NCBI GenBank assembly: GCA_028565635.1
Contig: JAOXYB010064389.1
Location: 1-24,630, forward strand
DNA from: Phoronis ovalis
Lineage: Eukaryota > Phoronida > Phoronidae
Length of the DNA: 24,630 bases
Reading direction: 5' to 3'
This document shows positions 8,235-19,410 of the stretch, piece by piece (the first letter of the stretch is position 1; each line of letters begins with the position of its first letter). Made by a program: the position numbers and the translations under genes. The notes under the pieces were generated by a model. The model saw only the letters and a program-made list of their open reading frames with translations, searched no databases and was not told where the DNA came from.

Positions 8235-9210
8235 CTATTGTCATATTTTTGAATTAAGAAAACATTCATCTTGAATAACAAAAATCGACCCAGACTTATT
8301 TTCACAGTTTAAAATATTGGGAGTGAATGATTGATTATATTCAGTAGGCCAAATTTTTAATAGTTTAATATACAGTATTTTGTAATTATTGATTTTGAAG
8401 ACACATGTTTTATTTTAACCACATGGACGTTTGTAAAAATGTGGTTATATCTTTGAATTCGAAAGAGTAATTAGCATTTATTAATCCCTTGCTATATATA
8501 TGCATGCAGAGCAGGGGTGACATAGCATCTGTTTGTGCAGTATCATGTAGCGGTTACCCTTATTGCAGTAACAAATTACCTTCAGTTTTTAGGAGATGAA
8601 CTTCATATTAGGCACAAGATAAATATAGGTCAAGATACAAGTCAAGTGCAGTTTTGGACCAAATCGCTTCCAATATGGCGACCATGTTTGTTCTCTAGTT
8701 AAGCTTTTTGATATCTTGAAAACTGTTAGATAGAGCAAGTCAAAGGGTAAGTATAGGTCAAAATACTGTTTTGATTTTGACTTGGGTGGATCACTTGCAT
8801 ATTAATTCATGAGATAAGCTTTATGTGCCCATACTTTGAATCTCTGATAGATAGAGACACCGTTACAAGTCAAGCCAATGTTTTTATTGTGCATCTAATG
8901 AGCATATGAATTTTGACCTTTACTTATTTTTCTTTTTTTGTTTTTGCAATCCAACATTCATATATTGAGATGACCAAAGTGCAGGTTAAGTTTGGTTTTA
9001 GCTACCATTTATTTTAAGATATCTACAGCAAAGGGATTACTAGCTAATTTACCTTGTTAATTTTAATGTTATTCATAGTATCCAAATGTAAGTATGGAAA
9101 AATATTTAGTAATTTTTGTTATAGTAGCACGTATTATAATAAAAAGGCTAAAACAGCAAAAGTATTGTATAAATTTTGCAAAATAAAAGAAATACCAGTA
9201 TGACAATTGC
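8235..9210 (+). other. probable 3' UTR of the oxidase gene
   Basis: AT-rich sequence with no coding signal follows the stop codon. The first clear AATAAA hexamers are at 9138-9143 and 9182-9187, so the transcript could end shortly after, giving a UTR of about 0.9 kb. Part of this stretch (about 8600-8920, with repeated ATAGGTCAA and AAGTCAA phrases) looks like an interspersed repeat. The 3' end is a guess without transcript data. Confidence 0.35.
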
Positions 9211-12180
9211 ATTTTGTGCTTTACCTGGACAAGTAGGTGTGTAAACTAAATTTTCATGAAAACAGTTTTATTGTAATTTGAAAAGTAATGATCAGTAAAC
9301 TTGTTTTTAGATTTTATATCAGTTTTGTTGGTTTTGTTAATCACCATTCAAATACAGATAAATTCATAAATATTATCTTATGGCTTCCAAATGCAAAGTT
9401 GGAAGGGGAAATATTGTTCTTGCATCAGTTCTTTTCACTCATTCACTTAATCACTCATGCACAAAACATTGGGAAGACTGATTTCAACGAAACTTGGATC
9501 AAAGTGTTTGCTAGGTTCTGGAGATGAATATTTGAAAAAGCTGGTGGCCGTCTTGGTGCTAGGTTCATAAACCAGAACCGGCTGTATAATTTGCTATTTG
9601 GTAACTACTAGCAGCAATAGTCTCATTGTCCTAATATATTTTTCTTAATAAGAAGCAATCTTGTTGTTTTTCCTGTTATTTGAAAGTGCATGGGTTTAAT
9701 TAAACTCCGGAAATTAAACATGAAATGAGAGAAACCACAATTTCTAAATACCACTTTTTTATTGAAAATTATGGCATTATTTCGATGTTTTCAATGAGAA
9801 AAAATCTAGTGATGAGGATCAAGGCAGCACGAAAATTGGGCTGATCAGCATATCGTTACTAAAAAGTATCCGCACACCCTTCTGGGAACATCGCAACACG
9901 CACAATCTCCACCGATTTTTCCAAAAACACTTAAAAACAAGAAGGGTCTTTAGAAAGACGGGCAACTCGAAGAACACTGTACAAAAAAAGTTGGGGATCA
10001 ATTACCACATATTTATTTCTCTAGTAGGTTAAAACGTTTTTTCTTGATTTTCTCATTCACGTTGTGGATGATTTAATGGTGCATACGAGGTATGTGTTGA
10101 ATGAATTTTGTTGAAAAATACTATTTTATATAATCCTTGCGGGAGTACTCCACAAATTTTGGAGTTCACCGAAAGTATGCACTGTCGTGAATGAAAAAAA
10201 AAATATAAAAAGAATACCTTTTTGTAAATAACTCTCCCAAAATAGATACTCTATGTAAAATGCACTTGAATGTAAATTATATACCCTGTGTAAATAAATA
10301 TGTGAAAATTTATTGACCTTAATTTTTTATACCTGTCGTAAATGCGTTTTCCAAGAAATACACCCTGATAGGCAATCAAAAAATGAGTTTAAATAATGTT
10401 TCTAGGTTCATGTTGGTCATAATGAATGCATAATTTAAAACAGATTCACTATATTGTAAAAACGGATCTTGCTGTTTTGTACAGTCTTCTTAGTGATAGC
10501 TGTTTCAACCTCCCCCTATATAGTACTAATCATGTATACATTCCATATAAATTGTGATAAATCTTCAAAATTAAAAGCAATTGTCTATTTGATATAATGT
10601 TATATATAGAATCACCACCACCAACTTAAAATTTAGATTTTATTTGCGTCGTGATGATTCTATTTTTTTCTTAATTATTACTATATTTCAATTTTTTTGT
10701 TTATGTTTTATTTACCTGCATATTTACATTGTAAATCCGACCCACTAATGTGAAATAACCAATGTTATGTTGGTTGAATTGTATCTCCACTCCCTTCAAG
10801 CTACTTATAATGTTATAAATATATTTGCTGAGTAATTTTTTTTCCCTACAATTTTGTTATTTACTTGATGTTTTAAAGTCAAATAAACAATGTAGCATAT
10901 AATTGAACATATAATTGAAGACGATTTTTCATGTAAACATATCTCTGATTGGACAAAAGGATTATTAAGTTACAAACTTATTGATTTGTCAGTTCACCAG
11001 TTATGTATAATTCTGCTACTACATTGTTTTTAAACAAATGATCATTATTTACATTTTAGGATCACATCATACTTTTACAACACAGCGGGTTTGTAATGGA
11101 TATAGAACTCAGGACTACCTTGGTGTAACTATGAAATATATATTGCATGCTGGACAATTCTTAAACTAACATTGAACTAACTGACACATACAAAACTTTC
11201 ATGACTTATTATGTAGTTTTCTATAATAGTATATGTAGCACTAGTATTGTTGTGACTTTGTGCTTCAGTTAACGTTACATGTTACACAAATTATTTCCGA
11301 ATATTGGCATTGATTTGTGAAACTATACCAATAATGATAAAATAACCCAAAATGAACTTGTATTAGTTTTGTAATAACTATTTACGTTGACAGGCACAGC
11401 TACTATATGTTTTATGCAAAACTCAGAGGTGGCCACAAGCACATGATGTAGCAATGTGATGAGTTTCTTACATAAATCATTTACAGATAGCAACATATTC
11501 CTCAGGCAACATTACGCAATCTCATTTCTAACATGAGGCAACGTTGTGCAGTTTGCATTCGTGCATATGCTAGAGGTTCAAACGCAAGATACTGATATTG
11601 ACAAAATTACATAAGGTGACTGAATTGTAAATTGCTCACAAAAATATACAGTTTTCATCTTCATTGTAAAGTGTGACTTTTTTTAAAATTTTCTTTTGTT
11701 CAATTTTAAAACATAAAAAATGTTCAAGAATAAAAATTTGTGTAAACAAATTTGTCTATTGTTATAAATTTTTTTTTTAAATATAGACATATATTTCCGG
11801 TGATCTTTTTAAACTTATTTGCATTGCATAGTGTATTTTGAATTCCAAGTTTATGGATGATCTGTATATTAATATGAGATATAGGAATGTTTTGTATCGA
11901 AGCTGGAGAAAAATAGGTGCCAAAAAGACCATCCTTACCATCCCGTCCCATGCAATCCCAGATATCGCCTCTGGTTATCATAAAACCGCTTGTAATCCGT
12001 CTCGTAATCTGTTTTTATTTGTGTACCCATTTATGAAAAAATCCTATAGTCACAATAACCTTTTTTCTTTCACAATTTTGGACTTTGTTTCACTATACAA
12101 TCTAGCAGCGTCATGAGAGACCACTATAAATGATGCAAAAGGTACATTTGTGTCGCTGCTGTGTATTAACATGTTGTCAT
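9211..12180. other. intergenic, no gene seen
   Basis: About 3 kb of AT-rich DNA on which I see no conserved protein motif, structural RNA or clear repeat array. The short reading frames at 9288-9527, 9819-10001 and 11838-12116 have no recognisable motif, biased composition and no splice context. I regard them as chance. Confidence 0.5.
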
Positions 12181-12189
12181 TATGGCAGG

Positions 12190-13437
12190 AATGATATCGT
12201 TGTATATAGAATATATTCCTGATCTGATGAAGACCAAATGGTGTGCATGTAATCTTCACGCTAATGAAACAAGTACGAATATACTGTCCAAAGGCGTCTT
12301 AGTTGTTTTACCTGGTATCGAATATGGGTGACATAGTATATTGTGACAAAGAAAATGATTCAAAGTGTCATAAAGATGGAAAATATTTATTTAACACAAA
12401 CGTTGTTTTCGATCAAAATGGTTGTCTGGTAGCCAAATATCACAAAGAACACTTGTTTCTGGCCGTACCGTTTGATCGTCCCCCAAAGTGGAATTAACCT
12501 TCTTTGATTGATACCCCATGTGGAAGATTCGGAACTTTTGTATGTTTTTATATACTGTTTTATAAGCCAGCTATAACTACAGTGGATGACTATCAAATTG
12601 ACCACATGGCATTTCCAACGGCTTGGATGGACGTTTTACCTTTGTTCGCTGCTATTGAAACGCATCAGGCTTTTGCTCGAATGATGGATGTTAATTTGTT
12701 AGGAGCTAATATTAATTTCCCTTTAAATCGGATGGTTGGTAGTGGTATATACTTACACTTGCAACCCATTTACTGTAGATGGACAATTTGTTATGACCAC
12801 GATACCTAAGAAACCTAAATCAAACGTGCCATACGAACCAATGTCCAACAGAATTGGTTGCTCAGAAAGTAAGACATCCAAAACATTTCATTCACTTTTA
12901 CCATGTTAACTAAACCATCGGATCGTCTATATATGTTTGGCAAAAGCGTGTAGGTTGTCATTTGAACTATGTGATCGATGAAGATAACAATGCCAAATTG
13001 TGGTTTAAACAAGTAATTTAAACAACCCTGTCAGTGAATTGTATGCTCTGGGTGCGTTTGACGGTCTTCACACCAAGCATGCGCGTTTATCAAGTGTGCC
13101 AATGTCAGTGAAGCGTCTTGCGGGTCTTCAACTAAAGACGCAAATGTCAAATTTAACTGTATCGATCTCATTACAAGATGAATTTGACACGAAATATATT
13201 TTCCCAGAAGTATTAGGGAAAGATATTGGAAAATGGTACTATGAACGTGGTGGTCTTCAGATCAACAGTACAAAGGAAGCATTATTGTCCGCCACGTTGT
13301 TAGGACGATGGTATGAAAAGGACAATGGACACGAAACGTTTACTATTTCCGCCATTAGTCCGGTTTTGTGCATGTGCACCTTTGGTATATTGTTTTCACA
13401 AACATTAATGTTATATTTGAAATTAAATGCAAATTAA
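12190..13437 (+). pseudogene. vanin/biotinidase-family amidohydrolase pseudogene
   Basis: A broken copy of a vanin (pantetheinase)/biotinidase-type carbon-nitrogen hydrolase, a secreted or GPI-anchored enzyme. Conserved pieces in order: SLYIEYIPD (about 12197-12223), YLVSNMGD then DGKYLFNTNVVFDQNG and KYHKEHLF with the catalytic lysine (12306-12459), DTPCGRFGTFVCFYILF with the nucleophile cysteine (about 12507-12557), FPTAWMDVLP, GSGIY (to about 12751), a shifted segment to 12906, CHLNY (about 12957-12971), ELYALGAFDGLHT (13036-13074), YIFPEVL and LLGRWYEKD. It ends in a hydrophobic tail like a GPI signal, with a stop at 13435-13437. The defects are frameshifts near 12300 and 12750, stops at 12495 and 12907, further shifts at 12907-13020, and CFD changed to CFY. 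The N-terminus with the catalytic glutamate is unrecognisable or missing. No introns interrupt about 1.25 kb, so a retrocopy is possible. Confidence 0.85.
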
Positions 13438-14134
13438 AAGTTATTATGTTAAAATAGCAGTACTTATTTTCATATTTTCTTTTTTTACTTTTTTGATATC
13501 TATTACATATTGCAGATAGAGAAAGAAGTGATTTATCACAAGAACAAGGTATACTGTAATTGTCTTAATTCATTTACTGAATTTTTTCATTTTTGGTTTA
13601 AGTACATAATGCCCAAAAGTAACAAAAGCTTGTGTTTTAAAATGGATAAAATCAGCTTCTTCAAAAATGCTCTTTATGTACAGAATTATATTGAGGGCCC
13701 TCTAGCCCAGAAATGAACTAAAATGCCTTAACTAATGATGACAGACATGTGTTTTTGTAAAAAATAAATGAATGTACCGTAATTGGTAATTATTTTTTAG
13801 TGAGCGTCATAGTATATACATCAAGTACGAGTCAATATTTTGTCCCAATTACAGGTGATTTGTGTTTTCGTAAAAATGAAATTATTTTTTAGTAAGTACA
13901 TGCAGGTTAATACTTTGTCCCAATCTTATTACAGAATAATGTAAATAATATAATGGAGGTAGTTGTTTACTTCATTTTTTTTCTCAATATTTCACCTGAT
14001 ATGTATATAACTATGGCAATGTTTTTAGTATATCACATCCTGAGCAGAGCCCTAAGACAAAAATTATTACAGTATTTTTATATTTTTGTTTCACACTAGG
14101 TCCTGATTCTTACGAAATTGTTTTTATATTTTAG
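13438..14134. repeat. non-coding with an approximate tandem duplication
   Basis: About 13748-13857 and 13860-13936 are diverged direct copies. Both contain TGTGTTTT.GTAAAAA, AATTATTTTTTAGT, and TTTGTCCCAAT followed by TTACAG. The second copy is shortened by deletion. No gene is seen in the remainder. A small reading frame at 13510-13716 has no recognisable motif. Confidence 0.55.
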
Positions 14135-14276
14135 TTAACTCCATATCTCGGATTAGAAATGAGAAAGGTGTTGTCCATAAATTGTTCTCCGTTGTGAAGT
14201 GGTTTATGATGGTAAAATATTTTCTGAAGCTAAGGGAAAATATTTACCGAAGAAACCAACTGGAATGGATGATTGA
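14135..14276 (+). pseudogene. possible hotdog-fold thioesterase exon fragment
   Basis: After an acceptor-like TTTTATATTTTAG the sequence reads LTPYLGLEMRKVL, shifts frame near 14190, then reads CEVVYDGKIFSEAKGKYLPK and on to GMDD, with a stop at 14274-14276. The pattern resembles the last strands of PaaI/THEM4-type hotdog thioesterases ('T..L...+RK...', '.DGK...EA.G.++P.+P'). The match is short, the frame breaks and no other exon is seen nearby, so this is tentative. Confidence 0.3.
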
Positions 14277-17200
14277 TTGATTAAAAGTTGATGGTATACG
14301 TCAATCTGGAGGCTTTATTCAAACCTATCCGGGAAACCTATGAATACAAGGGAAGCGGTTTGGTGCAACTCATCCATCCTTTCAAATAATTTTAAATATT
14401 TAATAATTAGTAATATAAATATCGTGGATGTTTAATAATACAATGAATTCATTATCACATGCGTATTCAAAACAAATTAAATTTATCATCAAATATCACA
14501 AACCAGCGTTCGTGGTACATGTATTTTGAACTTCTGTTGGACTGCTAATAATCATAGGCCATTCAACATCCCCTGTGTGAAACCAGGAAGATAAGAAGGA
14601 CTCCTAACAAGGAATCATACAGATCGTGTACAGGGGGACACATTTGGAGTATTGTCACGTTTTCATTTCCATTTCAAATGTAAAACAACTTATACTTTTC
14701 AGAAATAAACTCATTTATGTTTTTAAGAACCAAAAACTCCTTGCAAAAACTATTTTAATTTTTAGTTTTATTCTTACGACTGGTAGCCAACATAGTCGAT
14801 ATAGCACCGGGGAGCACTCGAATAAGATGTGGGTAATCATGCTCGCTAATGGCCTAAAAAAAGTCTAAAACTAAAAAACTAAAGAAAAACAGATTTTTTT
14901 AAACAGCGATAGAAAAGACTCCTCGCGCAAAACAGACTCTAAGCAAGGCCAGGTTTAAAACAAGAAAACCCTTTTTGGTCAGAATTGCTTATTTTCCTAC
15001 CCTAAAGACGCGCCTGCACCTTAAGTTTACACCCTTTTCACGTGGTTTTATAAACGAGCATATTTACACCTAATTTATCCAAGTGTCCCCGGATATAGCA
15101 TCAAAATTTGGTCTACAATGCTCCTTAGAAATTAAATGTAGCCCCGATTCAGTCAAATTGTGCAACATCCAACTTTGCCAAAAAGAGCAAGCTTGGTGTT
15201 CAAACAAAACTTAAAACATTTGTGTTTTTAAAAATGTAAAAATATTGCATTGCAATAATAAATTCTTTGTAAGTGGTCTGGAAATATCTCAAAGAAGCAT
15301 AATTATTTTTGTTCAATTTTTTGTTGTACCGTTTTTATAACAGCGTTCTAACAGTATTTTGTCAAATTGATGAACCATTTCTTATGGACCGCATACAAAT
15401 AGAAAATAAGGAATTACGTTGATACTTGAAGAGTCGAAGCTTCGTAAACATTATGTGGACTCTTTTATTTATTACATGTCACCCTGCAATGCAACCAATA
15501 GTAAGAGTGTATTTGATTGGATAGGAAAATTGATCCTAATCTTCATTGTAGTATTTCCTAAAAAAAATTGAAATTGGTAAAAGATTATGTCAAAAGTAAT
15601 CCCCTATCAAGCAAGATCTTAGAAAATTATATATCCTTCAAAAATACCTTGTATCTGCCTCTAAGCAACAATTTCTGAGTTGATGGAACAAAAAACATGC
15701 TATGCTTAACCAAATGAAAGTGCGAACAAAAAGTAGTACTAAAATCACTGTTGGAGGAATACGCTAAAATAAATGTTTAATTCATATTAGTGAGTGCACT
15801 ATATTTGATTGGTTTCATAACAATGACATGATTTTGATAAATTGAATAAATTTTTTTTCATGCCAATCATCGAAACTTGCTTTTCTAAGTTTTGAAAGTG
15901 TTTGCAATGAAATCAGAAAAGAAAAATACCACAACAGTTGACTCACAACATTATAACACCTGGGGCGAGCCCTGATAACTGATGACGAAGTCTAAATACT
16001 CACAAGATTATAACACCCTGATGAGTGATGACGAACTCTAAATTGTCAAAATCGGAGAACATCCGTCATGCTTGAACGTTTTAAGAAATTTGACCTTTTT
16101 GTCCTCAGCGTCTGCAATTTTGTACAAATCAAAATTTCAAAAAATTACACGGTTTAGTAGTTATATTTATGTAATTATCGTTTCTGCAATGTTTCAATTT
16201 TATAAGCTTAGGTGTTTTTTTTTACTATATCCTTAGATTTAGAAAGTCTGAGTTGTAAACTCTAAATACATATACTATTGTTATTATCTATCTTTTCATT
16301 AGTTAAACATTAGATAACTTAAAGCATAAAGTGGGAATAAGTTGTGGCGAACACCAGAAAGATTACATCTCTACCTTTAACGGTCTTCAATTTATTACCT
16401 CCTGAAAGCTGGAAGATGGTCAACAGTCTTTCTGTTAAAATAGAAAAGACATTCAAATGTACAGTATTACTAAAAACTAAAACAATGTTAGTAACGATCT
16501 GCGGTCCGGGTCCGGCCCATTACACATGTGAACATAATCGGCCTAGACCCGTTATAGCCCCAAGATGTACTCGAAATGGCCTATTGTCTAGTTATTAATT
16601 TGTCACTTTATTCACACTTTCTTCAATAAACTAATATAATTATAGGTTGTGGTGCTTTCTGTTTTCTTAAATTATTTAAAACACATGTTAAACACGTATG
16701 GATTTTATTTATATTTATATTTTTTACATCAGTGTTTTTAATTAGTAGGATGTGATTATCTGTCAGATGTGACTTACCTGTAAACTCACCGCTAAAATAC
16801 GTTTTTTTTACTGGATTTCATTATCCACAAAATGGGCTATTTTATAGCCGTCCGGATAAATGAAGCAGGAAAATTAATAAAAAACGATTTTTTTTGCTGA
16901 AACGTTGTTTTATATGAAGCAAAAGCACATCACAATATCAATAAATAAAAAATAACAATGATAATAAAAAAATCTAGAAGTACTTGAGATTACATGTATC
17001 GTATTTAAAGTAGATCTGATCTATCAATATTTCTTTGCTGGTTGAACTTTATCTTCCTTTTTTAAACTTAAATCCAGTTTTTGTTGGATTATATAAGAAG
17101 CTAGGCTGACCTTTGCAATAACGTATTTAAGTAAATTCAGCGGACTAAATTAGGTCATGGTTAATGTCAGTACTTTTAAAAAATATGATCTCGATCTCAC

Positions 17201-18553
17201 GATTAAATAACAAAGTTCGATTCAGTATTTTTTGTTCTGCTCCAGTGATACAAAATACTTATATAAATCAATGCGATATCTGTTTTCCGTTCACTTCAAT
17301 GTTCGAGGCACTTTCATTAAGGGCAAAGGGTTAGTGGAAATCAAGTGAAGTTGAAGAAATATTGTTGCATGTACAATTGCATGTGGTAGGTTTTATGTGT
17401 TAACATCCATTTTCATTTTTAGTAAACATGCATATAAATAAACGTCATTATTTTGTTGCAAATGAATATTTGCTTTAACCTCTGTTTCACGTTTTGCTTT
17501 TATTCTCTGTTATTAGTAGAATATAGTAGAATGAGATTGCTATCTAAAATTAAAGAAATGATAAATTAAGAAATATTTTTTAAGTCTTCGGGCAAACCAA
17601 GGATTTTATTAATAGGAAATCCGCTTAACGTCTTTGGGTAAGTAAACCGCTCTCTTAATTCGAGCAGGTTTTTTTGTATGTTTCTGCTAAAAAAATAAAT
17701 TCGAGATCGATTATAAGTTACTTTCTTAATTTTAAAAAAAAACTTCTCTGTGTACACTTGTGCAAATATATGTCATATAATTAAGTAGCTGTTCCCTTTC
17801 CTGAAGCCACTTTAAAGTTAAGAATGCCTACCTGAGCATCTGAAAACAAAAACTATTATTATTCTAAATGAAAACTATAGGAAACCGAAACGTAACACTT
17901 TTATGAACATACATTGTTTTGCTGATACTGTTTTCATATATTCCTGTTGAAGGTAAATTATGTATTTTAGTAGTAACTGTAGGCTACCTTACTTATTTTT
18001 TTGTATCTTTAAGCTAAATATTATATTGGAATATATAATGTAATGCGTCAAGCTCCTTGTTATAATATAATGCATATAAACATTATATTATTATCTTAAA
18101 CAAATGCAATACATATGCAATATATATCGATGCTTAGTAGATGGGTAAAGTCTACATTAATGGCTTGCTGAAAAACCTCAAAATCGCCGCTCCGTATCTG
18201 CCTCATCTTGCGGATACACAGTTTCGGTCATGGGAGGTGAACTTAGTAATTAATATACATGTGATACGTATGAATTGATGGTGACATATCCAGTTAAATT
18301 ATGTAGCTTAACTTATCTACAGAGAAGATCTATAAACTAATAAATAATTTCAAAAATAAAAAATATATTGAAAATAATGCAGACATTATTAGAGTGATAC
18401 TTAGCGGGATTAGCTTCTACGTTCTTCAAATTGTCAAAGACTTTGCAATAGACGCCAGAGTTTAAATGAATAAGTGAATAAAGTTTATTATATCCATTCT
18501 GAAGAGAAATCTGTTTATATAAATCTTACCAATTTTATAAAACATTATTTCAG
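14277..18553. other. intergenic, no intact gene seen
   Basis: Over 4 kb of AT-rich DNA between the pseudogenes and the polyphosphate polymerase gene. Small reading frames at 14626-14868, 16344-16598 and 17566-17757 (minus) show no family motif or exon-like borders. The 3' part should hold the promoter and an untranslated first exon of the downstream gene, because an acceptor (TTATTTCAG) ends at 18553. I cannot identify either. Confidence 0.5.
15941..16043 (+). repeat. about 50-bp tandem duplication
   Basis: ACTCACAACATTATAACACC begins copy one (15941-15997) and ACTCACAAGATTATAACACC begins copy two (15998-16043). Both end in GATGACGAA.TCTAAAT. Copy one carries about eight extra bases (GGGGCGAG region) absent from copy two. 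Confidence 0.7.
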
Positions 18554-19410
18554 GTTTATGTAATTTGCTATAGCACACGATCACAACTAACTACGATGAA
18601 GTTTGGACAATCTATCGAGCAAATCGCCAGAAAAGACATGAAATACGGTCATCAATTTCTTCAATACAAAATATTAAAGAAATTTATCAAATATGGCCTC
18701 CATCAATCGAACGAAGCCGAATTTATTCAAATGCTGGATAATGAAATTCAAAGAATTAAAACTACGGTCACCTCTAAGATATCGGAAATGAAGTTAGGTG
18801 GTGCAACTCTCTATCTTGCGACTCAAACAAGCCAGGGAGAGGAGGTAGAAAATTTGGTACGCATGAAAAATGCGGCAGACGACATAGGTACAGAATTGGC
18901 AGCATTGGAGAGATTCATTTATTATAATAACGAAGGTCTGAGAAAAATCGTCAAGAAGCATGATCGTTGGTCGGGCATAAATTCCTTCTGGTTTGAAGCA
19001 CAGAGAAAAAGTACATTTTTGATCGAGGCTCGTCAAGAATTGGAGCTGGTCATGATTCAACTAAGTGACATCTATCACAATATCCGTCAGAAAGAAATTG
19101 AAACAAATGTAAACGGTGCTGAAACAACAGACGCCGGAATTGACCAAGAAACCTTTGAGAGAACCAGTACCAAATACTGGATATCGATAGAAGATGTTTT
19201 CGCTTTAAAAATTATGATCATTAAACATCTTCCCGTAAATATATTTCAACGTTCCTCGCCTGAAAATAATGCGAAATCGTTAGACCAGAGAAATTCTTCC
19301 ATTCTACTGAAAAGTTATGAAGATTTAACTGATGACGTCAGTAATTTGCGCAACGTTGGCTGGATATCTTCAGTGTACTTCGATAATGACAAACTCGATT
19401 GCTTTCATAG
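18554..19410 (+). CDS. VTC gene exon 1: SPX domain and start of tunnel domain
   Basis: A single large exon. A 42-base leader after the acceptor, then the ATG at 18596. The SPX part has the standard amphipathic N-terminal helices (QFLQYKILKKFIKY) and the lysine-rich phosphate-binding helix (LRKIVKKHDR). The last part, from RTSTKYWISIEDVFALKIMI, opens the VTC domain; SVYFDN near the end matches the 'S.YFDN' strand of fungal enzymes. Donor GTAAGG at 19411, phase 2. Confidence 0.92.

Noticed and set aside
11838-12259. Overlapping reading frames just upstream of the vanin relic
   Set aside because: I looked for the missing vanin N-terminus here and found no convincing match to the catalytic-glutamate region.
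16344-16598. 84-residue frame ending in a Pro/Arg-rich stretch
   Set aside because: No family motif, no exon-like borders and no neighbouring exon in phase.
18794-19060. 88-residue minus-strand frame within the SPX exon
   Set aside because: Shadow of the plus-strand SPX coding sequence.
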